DNA from: Pyrus communis
Lineage: Eukaryota > Streptophyta > Magnoliopsida > Rosales > Rosaceae
Direction: 5' to 3'
Length of the DNA stretch: 64,000 bases
Assembly (NCBI RefSeq): GCF_963583255.1
Contig: NC_084805.1
Location: forward strand, 3,613,060 to 3,677,059
The notes beneath the pieces are model-generated. The model did no database searches. It worked only from the letters and a program-made list of their open reading frames with translations, and had not been told where the DNA came from. Position numbers and translations under genes: made by a program. Of this stretch, positions 36,960 through 48,884 are shown one piece after another. Numbering within the stretch: position 1 is the first letter of the stretch; every line of letters starts with the position of its first letter.

Positions 36960-37116
36960 TTCGAACAATGATATTATTTACATTAAGTGGAAATGACTGG
37001 ATTTAGCATCACAATAGGCTATCAATAATGTGGTTCAAATTCGTCTTTGGCAAGAATCGAACATAAAATCTCTCACTTACAAGTGAAGAAAAATACCACT
37101 AGACTATAATACTAAT
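36960..37116 (-). mobile_element. tRNA-derived SINE, nearly full length
   Basis: On the minus strand: TCTAGTGGTATTTTTCTTC (A-box-like), then GTTCGATTCTTGCC (B-box-like GTTCGATTC), then the body AATTTGAACCACATTATTG and GCCTATTGTGATGC, ending TAAATAATATCATTG and an A-rich tail. The spacing of the two pol III boxes fits a tRNA-related head. Related pieces lie at 26480-26656 and, as 3' ends only, three times at 62835-63443. Confidence 0.7.
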
Positions 37117-37194
37117 CGAACCTAGCTGTTTTATTTTGAGTTTTAAACTTTTTATATTTCAATTGCCAGAATTAATGGGAAACAAATTGACACG

Positions 37195-37355
37195 AGAGAG
37201 AGAGAGAGAGAGAGCAAGAGAGAGCGAGAGAGAAAGAGAGAGAGAGTTACTTTGATTCAGAATTAAGTAGCCTCTAATCAAAGGTAGCTGGAGAGAGAGA
37301 GAGAGAAAGAGTTTCTTTGATTCAGAATTAAATAGCCTCTAATCAAAGGTAGCTG
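37195..37355. repeat. (GA)n tract with a tandemly duplicated 60-70-bp unit
   Basis: A GA-rich run is followed by TTACTTTGATTCAGAATTAA with TAGCCTCTAATCAAAGGTAG, a second GA run, and then the same phrases again. Within each unit TTTGATT and AATCAAA are inverted. Confidence 0.85.
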
Positions 37356-37523
37356 GTACCTTCACATATTCATCTATATATCTTAATCACTCTCCAAGAA
37401 CCTTTCTATTTTCCTTAACAAATTAATTAGTGCAGAACTAATTGATTAATGCATGATGTTAATTTGTCATAAGATGCATTAATTCATTCAATATTGTGGA
37501 AGTGACAGTGAATAAACCGTATT

Positions 37524-38648
37524 AAGGGTGGGTATGGGCCGGGCCCAAAATTGAAGGAACTGAACCGGACCTGTTTGTAAATAGAACGGGGTGGAGCGGG
37601 GCGGATTTTGGATTTTTCAAAATGGGATCCAGACTTAACCTGGACTGTTGAAACGGGCCTGGTCCTACGGGTCCCCATGAGTTCAAATCTTCACTCACGC
37701 CTAAAGTCTGGTCTTTGTCATCCTCTTTGTTCCCCTCCCTAGCGTCTCTGCCAACATCTTGAGCAAATCTTCCAGACTGTAACAGTTACAGTCTTTGAAT
37801 CTGAAGAAAGAAACAGCCATCACAACAGAAACAACCTTCATAAGCGAAATATATCAAAACTTGATGTGCAATTCGGAAAAAACCATCACAACAGAAAGCT
37901 AAAAGATAGAAAATTAATGAGAATCGGAAGTTACCGAAGGAATTGGGGTTGTCGAGAAGTGATAGAGGAAGTGGAGGCAGCGCATGGGTCGGTTCTTAAG
38001 GGTTGTTGAGCTCCGAAGGTGGTGTTGGAGGTGGAGCCGGCAACTCGGAGTTTGAGTCCGACGACGGTGATGTCGTCGAGGATGAGAGAATGAGAATTGA
38101 GAAGATCCTTCATACCCACTTGTGGATCGAGAAAATCCAAGAATGAGAATCGAGAAGATCTTTCATACCTACATTCGGATCGGGAAAATCCGTCAAAATA
38201 GTTCGCTACTCATTTGGATTCTCACCCAGCTACCAAATCCCATTGAACTGTTCTGAAAATAACAAGATCACACTCGGGATGGTGAAGGAGATAACTGACG
38301 GAGAGTGACGGAGGGGAGGGGACGAGGCACACTTGACGGCGAGAGAGAGTACGAGGTCTAGTCTCTAGTGACACAATTGAGGGCTTGAGACGGGAGAGAT
38401 AGAGAACCTAGGGTAAAACTAAAACTAACGGTTCATATTAGAGATGGTAGCTTACTCATCAATCTCGTCCGTCCATTTCAATTACAAACGGGTCGGTCCG
38501 GGTACCCGCAATTCATATACTTCAGGAACTGGCCTGAACTGAAAATTTCAAAGGCCTACCTCGCCCCGCCCCGTTTCTCTTTTCTAAAATTAGGAACCGA
38601 CCCGTACCCGCCCCCACCCACTGTTCCTATACTCGTTTACCCACCCCT
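37524..38648. mobile_element. 1.1-kb TIR transposon (Mutator-like) with 10-bp target duplication
   Basis: The left end is AAGGGTGGGTATGGGCCGGG; the right end reverse complement begins AGGGGTGGGTAAACG, followed by GGGCGGGTACGGGTCGG. Flanks AAACCGTATT (37514-37523) and AAATCGTATT (38649-38658) form a 10-bp duplication with one mismatch. The interior (about 37700-38400) is not like the ends and includes a tandem duplication of a roughly 52-base unit at 38085-38190 (GAATGAGAATYGAGAAGATC). No transposase was seen; the interior could be captured host sequence. Confidence 0.7.
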
Positions 38649-38658
38649 AAATCGTATT

Positions 38659-39031
38659 CAATATGAAAGTAAGAACATTGATGATTCCACAGTAGCATGA
38701 ATTACAAATTGACAAGATTCGTTGTTTGTCTATCGCTAATTTTTCTAGTTTGGTTCGAAAATTCTTTAATAAAGAAGACTTCCATCTCCAAATTTAACTT
38801 AGATGTAATTCACTTCGTTTTGGTTGTGAAGCAGTGTCAAACCAAAATATCCAAACATTAGCTCTCCTTGAAAAAGAGGTGACCCAACCGCGCCTTCCAG
38901 TACAGCTACCTTCACTCTTTATGTGCTTGATTCAAGTCTTTCTAAAACATTTTATATTCCTTTTGTATTAAAAACGAAAAAACAAAACACAAAGGAAACA
39001 TCTTCATCCTCGCATGGAATTTTATCATGTA
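38659..39031. other. Intergenic DNA up to the Copia insertion
   Basis: No gene or repeat was recognised. It ends with CAACG, the left target copy of the Copia element. Confidence 0.5.
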
Positions 39032-39036
39032 CAACG

Positions 39037-39853
39037 TGTTGGAGAACAATTCAGAAATAAACAAAAATAACAGAAATAAACAGAACTTGAAATTCTAATA
39101 TTTTATTTACCAAATATACTTGATGTGCATAATGAAATTATACAATAAATACATAAACTAATATAAAAATATCAATGATACTAACTTGATCACAGAAGGT
39201 AGAGGCTAGCGTAAAAGCTATGTCCTTCGAACAGTATTTTCGTCCCACTCTTGTGCTTGTGGTTCTACAACGTCTGCTCGACCAGGATACAACTACCTAA
39301 TTCTACAACCCGCACTAGATTATAGAACTCTAGCGAATTGCTTTGTGTGTTTACTCTCTGGAAATTTTGTACGGAAGATAAGGAGGAAGAAAAGATGATT
39401 CTCACTTGGATACTGTGATTGCAAATATATAGGCTGTTTCACACCCTTTCAAATACCTATTCAGTGTATTTGAAAGCACACAACTCTTTCTAATAGCTGT
39501 ATCTTTTAATCAAAAAGTACAACTCTTTCTAATAGCTGTGTCTTTTAATCAAAACATTTTTTAATTAATAAATTAATTAAAAAACTTAATCCGAAAATTA
39601 AAATTAATGAATCTGATTAATTTTAAATTCCAAGGCCCCAAGGCCCAAGGCCCTTGTCTTGATTAATTAATGTTAATTGTATTTAGGCTATATTATATTC
39701 AAGCCTAATCCACACAACCATAAGGCCCAAGCCTTCAATCCATTTCCAAATGGTCCAAGTTCTAATTACTAAGAAAAGGGAAAAAGCCTATATAAAGGCT
39801 AGTGAAAAAATACTGTTGACCAATGTGCGACAAGAGGGTCTCAAACTCCAACA
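39037..39853 (-). repeat. 3' LTR of the Copia element (817 bp)
   Basis: Bounded by TGTTGGAG (plus-strand left end) and CTCCAACA (39846-39853), an 8-base terminal inverted repeat. It contains a tandem duplication of CAACTCTTTCTAATAGCTGT near 39480-39540. The purine tract adjoins at about 39857-39866. Confidence 0.8.
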
Positions 39854-40417
39854 ATACCCCACATTTGAGACGACTCTTTGGTCCTAGACACACTAAGATA
39901 CGAGAGTAAACAATAGATGTGACATACATCAGGAGAGGTGTCTTTTGGACTTGAACCTACCTTAGTATATACTTATCGGATTTACTAGATGACGCAGTGA
40001 ATATAAAATCTTGAACTGTTCATCTCCGCAGTAAACCAAGACAATAAGAAAAACATATGCCACATTTACACATCACAAATTCATACGTTTATGTTCTTTT
40101 TGGTCCTGAACAAATCCTGGATTCATGAGAGCTTTAGAGACTGTAGCCATGTAATTCTCATAAATGCGACCCCACATTTACTCTCATATAGGTGATATTG
40201 ATTAAGAATAGGCTGCTACTATCCCACTTGATTTACAAGTATCAATATCATTAAACTAATGTATCCTACATCATCAGCAGTCAGCACACTTCTGCCATCA
40301 TAGGAATGGGTATGTAAGTGTGTTTCTTCTTGAATCTAGCCAAACCAGTTTGCCTATTGAACCTAGACCATGGGATCTCTAATCAACTAGGTTAGGTTTC
40401 CGTTTAGCAATTTCATT

Positions 40418-41062
40418 TTACTCTATTGGCTTTAAACCCATTCCCCTCGATGTATGCTTAACTTGCTCTCTAGACAAACCTTTAGTAAGCGGATCCGCAA
40501 TATTATCTTTTGACTTAACATAGTCAATAGAAATTACACCACTAGAGAGCCATTGCTTTATCGTATTATGTCTTCGTCTAATTTGTCTAGACTTCCCATT
40601 GTATACACTATTTTTAGCTCGATATTGTGCAGCTAAACTATCACAGTGTATACATATTGCCGTTACAGGTTTAGGCCATATGGGAACATCCTCTAAAAAA
40701 TCTCTTAGCCACTCAGTTTCTCCTCCAGACATATCGAGAGCGATAAATTCCGATTCCATAGTTGATCGGGCTATGCATGTTTGTTTAGAAGATTTCCAAG
40801 ATATTGCTGCTCCTCCAAAAGTAAATACATATCCACTTGTGGATTTTGTATCATTACTATCCGATATCCAATTCGCATCAGTAAATCCTTCAAGCACAGG
40901 AGGGTACCTCGTATAATGCAATCCATAATTCATTGTATGCTTGAAGTATCTCAATACTCGAATTAAAGCTTCCCAATGATTATGCCCAGGATTGCATGTA
41001 TATCTACTCAGTCTACTCACTGAGTATGCTATATCAAGCCTTGTACAGTTCATAATATACAT
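40418..41062 (-). pseudogene. Copia RNase H region
   Basis: The frame covers [50 protein letters not shown]-like [16 protein letters not shown] and [16 protein letters not shown], the C-terminal part of a Copia polyprotein. It is separated from the reverse transcriptase frame by a one-base shift at about 41160-41050. It ends shortly before the 3' LTR. Confidence 0.85.
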
Positions 41063-41934
41063 AAGACTTCCAATAACTTGTGAGTATTCACGTTGAGATA
41101 TAGCATCACCTCTATTTTTCTTAAGTTTGCTATTGGCATCAAAAGGAGTAATTGCATTTTACTTTCCAAATGACCATATTTTCTAAGTGTAGCTTCTATA
41201 TAATGGGACTGTGTAAGAATATATCCTTCTTGGTTTCTTTTTATTTTTACACCAAGAATCACATCAGCTAGTCCAAGATCTTTCATATCGAAACTTGATT
41301 TCAATATCTTCTTGGTCCAATTTATTATCTCTTTGTTAGTTCCCATTATAAGCATATCATCTACATATAAACACAACATAACGCAAGCATTATTTTGAGT
41401 TTTTGTGTAGACACTCTTATCACACTCGTTTATCTTAAAACCGTGTGTTATCATAATATGGTCAAATTTTTCATGCCATTGCTTTGGAGCTTGTTTAAGC
41501 CCATATAGTGATTTCACAAGTTTACAAACTTTGTGTTCTTGACCTTTAACCACAAACCCCTCGGGTTGTTCCATATATATTTCCTCATCTAAGTCTCCAT
41601 TTAAGAATGCAGTCTTTACATCCATTTGATGTATTTCCATGTTATGGAGTGCAGCTATAGCAATCAACAGTCTTATTGACGTAATTCTCGTTACAGGCGA
41701 GTATGTATCAAAGAAATCCAAACCATGTTTTTGACGGTATCCTTTAGCTACCAAACGAGCCTTATATTTGTCAATTGTACCATCAGGTTTTAATTTCTTC
41801 TTAAATATCCATTTGTACAGAATTGGCTTATTGCCAGGGGGCAAATCGACTAATTCCCATGTATGATTTTGCATAATGGAATCTATCTCACTGTTAACTG
41901 CATCCTTCCAAAATGGAGCTTCAGGAGTGGACAT
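41050..41934 (-). pseudogene. Copia reverse transcriptase region
   Basis: It carries TPEAPFWKDAVNSEIDSI, NKPILYKWIFKKKLKPDG, YKARLVAKGYRQ, MDVKTAFLNGDLDEEIYM and the active-site stretch LYVDDMLIMG. It is in the same frame as the integrase part but separated from it by a single TAA seven codons upstream of this ATG. Near its 3' end a frame shift replaces the conserved run into RNase H. Confidence 0.9.
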
Positions 41935-41955
41935 GGCCTCCTTGAATGATTGAGG

Positions 41956-43494
41956 TTATGTCTCGGTTAATAAGGTCACAAAATCAGGCCCAAAGTCCTT
42001 TCGAATTTTTGTCCTTTTACTCCTTCTAGGTTCAAGTTCTTCTTCTTGTTGAACTCTAGACAAGGATGAACCATCATCATGTTCTCTAGGTTCGTTATTG
42101 ACCTCAGATACATCATCATGTAATCTCTTTTTCAATAAATTAGACTTGCCTATTTTGTATGGAAATATATCCTCAAAAAATATTGCATTTATAGATTCTA
42201 TAATAGTATTGACATGTATATCACTGACTTCGGAATGAAAAACTAAGAATCTATAAGCTGAACTATTAGATGCAAAACCAATAAAAACACAATCTATAGT
42301 TTTAGGCCCTAATTTTGTTCTCTTCAATGGGACTTGTACTTTTGCCAGGCAACCCCACACCTTAAGCAATTTAAACGTTGGGGATCTTCCTTTCCATAAT
42401 TCATATGGTGACTCCTTTCTCGTTTTAGGTGGAATTCGATTCAAAATTTTATTTGCAGTAAGTAAACCTTCACCCCACAAATTGTGTGGAAGCCCAGAGC
42501 TATTCAACATAGAATTGATCATGTCTTTAAAAGTCCTATTTTTCCGTTCGGCAACACCGTTTTGTTGTGGTGTATAAGGGGCTGTTGTTTGATGAATTAT
42601 GCCATATGTGGCACAAAATTCAGCAAAGGCATGAGACTCATATTCTCCTCCCCTATCGGACCTTAAGACTTTAATCTTCTTGTTAAGTTGATTCTCAACT
42701 TCTGCCTTATATGTCTTAAACATATCCAAGGTCTCATCTTTACTATGAAGTAAATAAACATAACAATACTTACTGAAATCATCTATAAATGTTACACAAT
42801 AGTTCTTTCCACCACGAGTTGGATATGATCTAAAATCACACAAGTCACTATGAATTAAATCTAATAAATCATTGGACTTTTCATGCACTGATTTAAAGCT
42901 TTGACTCGCAAATTTCGATTCTGTACAAGTCTCACATTTAACATTATCTAGATAATCAATTTTGGGCAGCAAACCTAAATTATGCATTCTAAAAAGTGAA
43001 CGGAAATTTACATGTCCTAACCTAGAGTGCCATAAATTAGACGAATCAACAATATAAGCAGAAGCATTATTTATTTTATTCATAGCATTAACAAGTACAT
43101 TTAGTTTGAATAATCCATCAGCAAGGTAACCCTTCCCTACAAACATTCCCCCTTTAGTTAGTACAAACTTATTAGACTCAAAAACTAGTTTGAATCCTTT
43201 ATTACTAAGGATAGGACCAGAAACAAGATTCTTCCTTATATCGGGGACATGCAGCACGTCAAGGAGGGTTAATTCCTTTCCAGAAGTGAATTTCAGAACA
43301 CATTTCCCTATTCCAGCCACAACAGATGCAGATGCATTTCCCATAAACAGCTGCTCGTTTCCTTCGATTTTCTGGTACGAAGAGAACATATTTCTGTCAC
43401 CACACACATGGCGAGTTGCACCGGTATCTATCCACCAATCAGCGTGATCAGACACAAGGTTGATTTCAGAAATCATTGCAGCTAAGGCATCCAC
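41956..43494 (-). pseudogene. Copia protease and integrase region
   Basis: The protease-type motif WWIDTGATRHVCG is followed by the integrase zinc-binding region (HSRLGHVNFRS, then CETC), catalytic residues in SDLCDF, RSDRGGEY and NGVAERKNRT, and the C-terminal GKRSPTFKLLKVWGC-like GRSPTFKLLKVWGC. The frame is open for 512 codons, and its start is only the first Met of a frame continuing from gag. It ends at an in-frame TAA at 41956-41958. Confidence 0.9.
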
Positions 43495-43826
43495 ATTATT
43501 TTCAATCAGGTTTGCGCGGTTGTTGTTGCCTTGATTTCCAGGACCTTGATCCCTTCGATGGCGACATTCTTGAGCCCTATGGCCTTGCTTTCCACAAACC
43601 CAGCAACTCCCCTTGATTTTCTTGAAGTCTTTGCCTTTCGCACCAGGGACAAAGTGTTTTTCCTTCTTCTTAGTTTTCTGGAACTTCAGCCTTTGCTTTG
43701 ATGAACTTCATTCAACAACATTCGCCTTGGCTTCCATACTCGAAATCAGGCCCTTCTCCTCCTTTCTGTTATCTTCCTCTATTCTCAGCCTGACAATGAG
43801 ATCCTCAAGCGTCATTTCCTTACGTT
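43495..43826 (-). pseudogene. Copia gag C-terminal part with CCHC zinc knuckle, truncated
   Basis: The minus strand encodes EMTLEDLIVRLRIEEDNRKE, then an in-frame TGA, then a Lys-rich stretch and CWVCGKQGHRAQEC (zinc knuckle, near 43563-43608), running into the protease frame. At about 43826 the sequence switches abruptly to LTR, so the N-terminal gag and the leader with the primer-binding site are deleted. Confidence 0.8.
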
Positions 43827-44097
43827 TTGTGCTTGTGGTTCTACAATGTCTGCTCGACCAGGATACAACTACCTAATTCTACAACCCGATTGTTCCATAC
43901 TGTTCGAAGAACATAGCTTTTACGCTAGCCTCTACCTTCTGTGATCAAGTTAGTATCATTGATATTTTTATATTAGTTTATGTATTTATTGTATAATTTC
44001 ATTCTGCACATCAAGTATATTTGGTAAATAAAATATTAAAATTTCAAGTTCTGTTTATTTCTGTTATTTTTGTTTATTTCTGAATTGTTCTCCAACA
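43827..44097 (+). repeat. Rearranged right-hand LTR piece of the Copia element
   Basis: 43827-43887 matches 39252-39312 in the same orientation with one mismatch. 43898-44097 matches the reverse complement of 39037-39237 with few mismatches (for example ATTTTAATATT versus ATTCTAATATT). The outer end is GAATTGTTCTCCAACA, a legitimate integrase end in the opposite orientation to that expected for a direct LTR. Confidence 0.85.
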
Positions 44098-44102
44098 CAA
44101 CG

Positions 44103-45420
44103 TTGTATGCTCAGACTCCCAAAAGTTCTTGTATTATTTTCAAGGGCTTCCAAATAAGCAGAGGATTAATGTGTTAGAAGTCTCTCCATGTCCAAAGAAC
44201 ACTGATGGTGTTGCGTTGTGGACCAAAAAGAATTGCCAATTGGCATCGGAAGCTTATTTATTCGTTTTTTTTTTTTTTATTTCCTCAAAGATGTAATTAT
44301 TACGAGACTGAAACCGTGCGGAAAGAAAGAACATATGATGATGATGAAGAAGTTGGTAAATGTTTCGGAAATGGATGTATATTCCACTTTAGGAATTTCA
44401 AAATTCATGCGATTCAAAATTTTCATACTCAGATTAATTTCAAATTTTCAAAATTATAAAGTTGTTTGGGCTCGAATTGCCACAGGAGAAAAACTTAGTA
44501 TTTTTAAATTTTCAAATTTTCAAATTTGTAAGAGTACTTTGCAAATTGGAATTGAGCCCAGGCAAATTCCATCCCTAGTTTGAGAGGGCAGAGCTGCCCT
44601 AATCACGCAAGGCACACCCAATTTGAGAAGGTGGAGGTGCAAGTCAACTAGTCCTACTGAAGTTTCTCTACACAATGAGTATATGGTGTGTCACTTGTAT
44701 CGTATGAAAGTGGAACTCAATAAATGGTCAAGCGCTTTATTTTGCTCGGACGATTAAAATTTCTACACAAATGAAAATGATTTCAATAAGAAAGTTATTT
44801 GCACCCAAAAGAAACACAATGAGAACAAGTGGTCTACAACATGTTTCATGAGAGTCACATTGTCAACCCCATTACCCAAAACATAAAAGAGACATTGCAC
44901 AAAGAAAGAGAAGCTCTTCAACAAAGGATTTGAAGAGAACTGCGTAGATTTCTTCGAATATCAAAATCCCAGCTTACTGAAACAAAAGAACTACATGAAT
45001 TATCGCCATAGGTACATTGTGAATTTGTGATAGGTTGAAAATCTGCATAGGTGAGGGAAAGAGATACGTAAAGGTGTCTCCCAAAACCCTAACCTTTTCC
45101 CCATTCTCCACCACAACATGTCCTTTGATCAGCGACCACACAAGCCTATGACCACTTTCATGGTTTCCCTAACCACTCAATCCTTTTCCAGCAAAATTTT
45201 CCACAACCAAATCCCAAGTAGTGCCTTGTTACTTTTAATCAAATTCATTAGTCCTAACCCTTTTTCCATCAGGACATTTTATTATACACTGTTGTTCTAT
45301 CCAATTGAACCCTATTTTGCTCAATCATATTGCACATATCGAAGCAACTTTGCCTTTGGAACTCTTCCTTGTCAACCAACTTCCAGCACTCAAAATAGTT
45401 TACTTAACATAAGTCCCACA
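44103..45420 (-). mobile_element. LINE (non-LTR retrotransposon) remnant, zf-RVT region
   Basis: Between about 45035 and 45310 the minus strand gives GLGLMNLIKSNKALLGIWLW, ILLEKD, and then GKRLGFWETPLRISFPHLCR in the next segment, matching the C-terminal zf-RVT part of plant L1 ORF2 (pattern GLG-N-NKALLGKWLWR, then G-R-RFWED-W-PL-FP-LYR). Stops and a frame change separate the pieces. The rest of 44103-45035 shows no clear domain and may be more of the LINE. Only the 45.0-45.3 kb part is well supported. Confidence 0.5.
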
Positions 45421-45893
45421 AAAACAAACAAAAAGAATGATAAGAAACACAGTTTCACAAGAACCACTATTCCCCATATAACAATTTGACTATTGTATTT
45501 ACCACACCCTACATTACATAGAGATATTGACAGACATGAAAACATATAACTTCTTTTTATCTGTCCAAACTGAAAGCGTACAAAACATCTAGCTTGACCA
45601 AGACGGTCAAGCAATCGAGAAGGTTAAGCCTGGGAGTAAGCCAATGAAGATGGCCAGTAAGCACTAAAAAATCTATTAAAAAAACTTCACATATGAACCA
45701 ATGGTAAACCAGTAAACAGGTCTAAAATGATATAGAGCTAAAATTACTTTGGAGTTATCGGATTAATGCCAAACAATCAAACTGAGTGGACAGATAAACA
45801 AACCACTTGTTTATTGATTCCCACAAACCATCAATTAAGAAAGTTATTGGTTCACACATTCAAACCAACACATCAATATCAAATTGTAATAGT

Positions 45894-46158
45894 TGTTAAG
45901 TAAAGTTGTGTCTCTTGAGAAGAGCTATGTTTAGGAAGAGTTGTATCTCTTTAGAAGTCTAGGGTTGTGTCTGCAACTCTTGGAACTAATCCAAGAGTTA
46001 TGTCTGTTATGAAAAGGTCTGAATGTTATTATAAATAGCTGATAAGATGGCCTAGTGCTGTAATCAATTTGAAATCAATAAAGTCAGTTGTCAATAAAGC
46101 TTCAGTTTCCCGTTTTAAACTCTCTTCCGTATTCTCTCATATCCATCTTCCTCCAACA
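45894..46158 (+). repeat. 265-bp LTR (solo, or 5' LTR of the decayed Copia that follows)
   Basis: It starts TGTTAAGTAAAG and ends CTTCCTCCAACA. It contains a TATA box ATTATAAATAG near 46028-46038 and AATAAA at about 46077, in the correct order for a plus-strand LTR. No second copy was found in the window. Confidence 0.6.
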
Positions 46159-46399
46159 ATTACTGGTTTGAAAAGATCCAAAGAGACAAGATGCGGCATC
46201 AGTGAAGGGAAAAGTGCATGCCAAAAACAAAAACAGATAGAGCATCACTGGATCAGATGACAATACAAATCATAATGTATTACCATGACAAGAGCAATCA
46301 TGGCCGGCCCAGGAAGCTAGGAATCGACAAAAGTTGATCTTGGACCAAGTGGGCATCTGGGAAATGTGCTTGTAATGAATCTAATAAATCTATGTATGG

Positions 46400-48882
46400 G
46401 TACAAGTATTACATGTTATGACTATAGTCGTTATTCATGGATTTTTCCAATGCGTGTATGAAGTTTTTCATCACTTTTGCACCCTTTGTCTCATGATTAA
46501 AACTATTTTTCATATGACTATTAAATTCTTCCAAAGTGAAGGTGGAACTAAGTATATCAATTCCTCTTTTCAAACATTTTGTCCCACTAATGGCATTGTT
46601 CATCATGTCTCGTGTCCCTATACTCCTCAATAAAATGGTTTGGTTGAACACATGCATCGCCAAATCTCCACCATAACCCGTCTCCTCCTTACTGCCTACA
46701 ACGCCCCACTTACGCTCTAGATAGAGGCTGCCTCAACAGCCACCTTTCTTATTAATCTCCTCCCTTCTTCGGTTTTAGGTTGGTCTAGTCCCTATTCTCT
46801 CCTAATTGGTCGTCTTCTTGATTTGTCATCCCTACGTACCATTGGTTGTGCTGTTATCTATATTTAGAGGCTTACATTACTAACAAACTGACATCTCGCT
46901 TTAAGGAGTATGATTTTGTAGGTTATAGCTTGCAGCATAAAGGATATCCATGCCTCGGGCCCACTCAAACCGAGTTTACATTTCTTGCCATGTTTTTCAC
47001 GAGCATACATTCCCTTTTAGTCGTGCTGCAACCGCAACTACATATTTTCCCTGGTTTATTCTCCTTATTGAACCCATTTATAGGTCTTCTTCACAATCTG
47101 ATGCTCATTCTCTTGTTATCCCTCATGCACAGCAGTCACTTGCACCACCACCTCCTGTGATTGCAACCCCGATCTCGCATCTCCTATTCCTGTTTCATCT
47201 CCATCAGCTAAGGCCCGTCATCCCATGGCTACTCACTTTTGCAAAGGTCAATCTCGGCCCAAACCTTTCACATATCCATTAGCTAAGGCCCGTCATCCCA
47301 TGGCTACTTGTTCTTGCACGGGTCACTCTCGACCCAAACATTTCACAGATGGCACCATCAGATATCCCCTTCCCGTGGCCCTTGCTGCCACCGTTGTGAC
47401 TGATTTTATGGAACCCATTTGCCATTCTCAAGCTTTCATTGGCGTGCTGCCATGAGTGAGAAGTTTAATGCTCTTTTGAAAAATGGTATGTGGTCTTTAG
47501 TTCACTCTCATCGGTCCCAAAATATGGTGGGTTACAAGTGGGTGTTCAAAGTTAAATGATATGCATATGTCTATTAAACATTATAAGGCTCGGTTAGTTG
47601 CTAAAGGCTTTCACTAACAACAGGGATTTGATTACGATGAGACGTTTAGTTCTGTGGTCAAGCTTGTTACAATTCAGATGGTTCTTAGGTTGGCAGTTCA
47701 TCATGGTTAGTCCATTTGTCAACTTGACGCTAAAAAAATCTTCCTCCATGGTTACTTGAATGAGGATGTTTCTATGTCACAATCCCCTGGCTTTGTTGAT
47801 CCTTAACGTCCTTCATTTGATTGTAAACTTCACAAAGCACTCTATAGCCTCAAACATGCACCTCGAACTTGGTTTCACCGGCTTAGCTCCTTCATCATAT
47901 ATCATGGTTTTGTTCAAAGCCAAGATGATCCCTTATTATTCATGTTTCAGCACTCATCTTGCACCTTGTACTTACTCCTCTATGTTGATGATATTGTGTT
48001 GACCGAAAGTGATATAGTTATGACTAATAGGTTTATAACTCTTCTTGGACATGAGGGTTGATATTAAGGACCTTGGCCTTTTACATTATTTCCTTGGTCT
48101 TGAAGTCACCATCATGGCACATGTTCTTCACCTCTTTGAGATGAAGTATGCCCTTGATCTCTTGAAGCATATTGTCATGATTGATTGTAAACCCTACTTG
48201 ACTCTCCTTGCTTCCATGTCGTAATTATCTAACCAAGATGGAACGCCTTTTTCTAATATTACTGAATTTCAACACTTACTTGGCTCTAATATCTCACCTT
48301 AACACGTGTTGACACAACATTTGTCGTTAATCATATTGCTCAGTTTATGTCAAGGCCTACAAATACACATCTCATTGCAAACAAACGTATTCTACACTAC
48401 ATCAAAAGCTCTCTTGATCTTGTTATTGTGTTTTGACGCTCTACTGGACCTCTCACTCTCCATGGTTATTCTAATGATGACTAGGCTAGTTATCCGGATG
48501 TTCGCTGTTCCACTTTCGGCAATCTCATTTTTCATAGACCTAATCTTACATATTGGAGCTCAACTAAGCTGCCAATTGTCTTTCGTTCTAGTGCTGATTA
48601 GAGTATCACACTCTCGCTTATGTTTGTGCTGAGTCTATTTGACTCTCCTATCTCTTGTGTGAACTTCCCCACCTCACCCCGCACCATCACCTAACTTCCT
48701 TTATTATGATAATAAGATCACTAACATGGCCACCAATCCTGTCGTTCATGCTCAGACCAAGCACATTGAATTAAACTACCACTTTGTCAATGAGCATGTC
48801 AAATTTGGCAGTCATTAAGTTCTTTTTATTCCTTTTGTTGATCAGCTAGCTGATGGTCTTACCAAAAGCAGACCATAGTGTT
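46400..48882 (+). mobile_element. Heavily decayed Copia pol, plus strand
   Basis: Integrase traces (FFQSEGGTKYINSSFQTFC, GIVHHVSCPYTPQ at 46530-46633), reverse transcriptase traces (GYKWVFKVK, LHKALYSLKHAPRTWFHRL, LLYVDDIVLTESD at 47530-48010), RNase H traces (HIAQFMSRPTNTHLIANKRI) and the end FVDQLADGLTKSRP (48838-48880) appear in order but in different frames with many stops. The LTR at 45894-46158 could be its 5' end; gag is missing. It is joined directly to the Gypsy LTR at 48885. Confidence 0.75.
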
Positions 48883-48884
48883 AG

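Larger units (their letters stand above)
39037..44097 (-). mobile_element. Copia retrotransposon with 5-bp target duplication and an inverted right-hand LTR piece
   Basis: The 5,061-bp insertion is flanked by CAACG (39032-39036) and CAACG (44098-44102). Left is a complete 817-bp LTR (39037-39853). Gag, protease, integrase, reverse transcriptase and RNase H are read on the minus strand, so this is the 3' LTR; it is preceded on that strand by the purine-rich AAATGTGGGG. On the right there is no normal 5' LTR but a mosaic: 61 bases in direct orientation (43827-43887, matching 39252-39312), a 10-base filler, then 200 bases (43898-44097) that are the reverse complement of 39037-39237. The LTR-proximal half of gag is missing. 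The polyprotein has few lesions, so the element looks fairly young. Confidence 0.88.

Noticed and set aside
37017..37120. tRNA gene suggested by GTTCGATTC
   Set aside because: It has A- and B-box-like motifs but no cloverleaf, and it continues into a SINE body with an A-rich tail shared by other copies.
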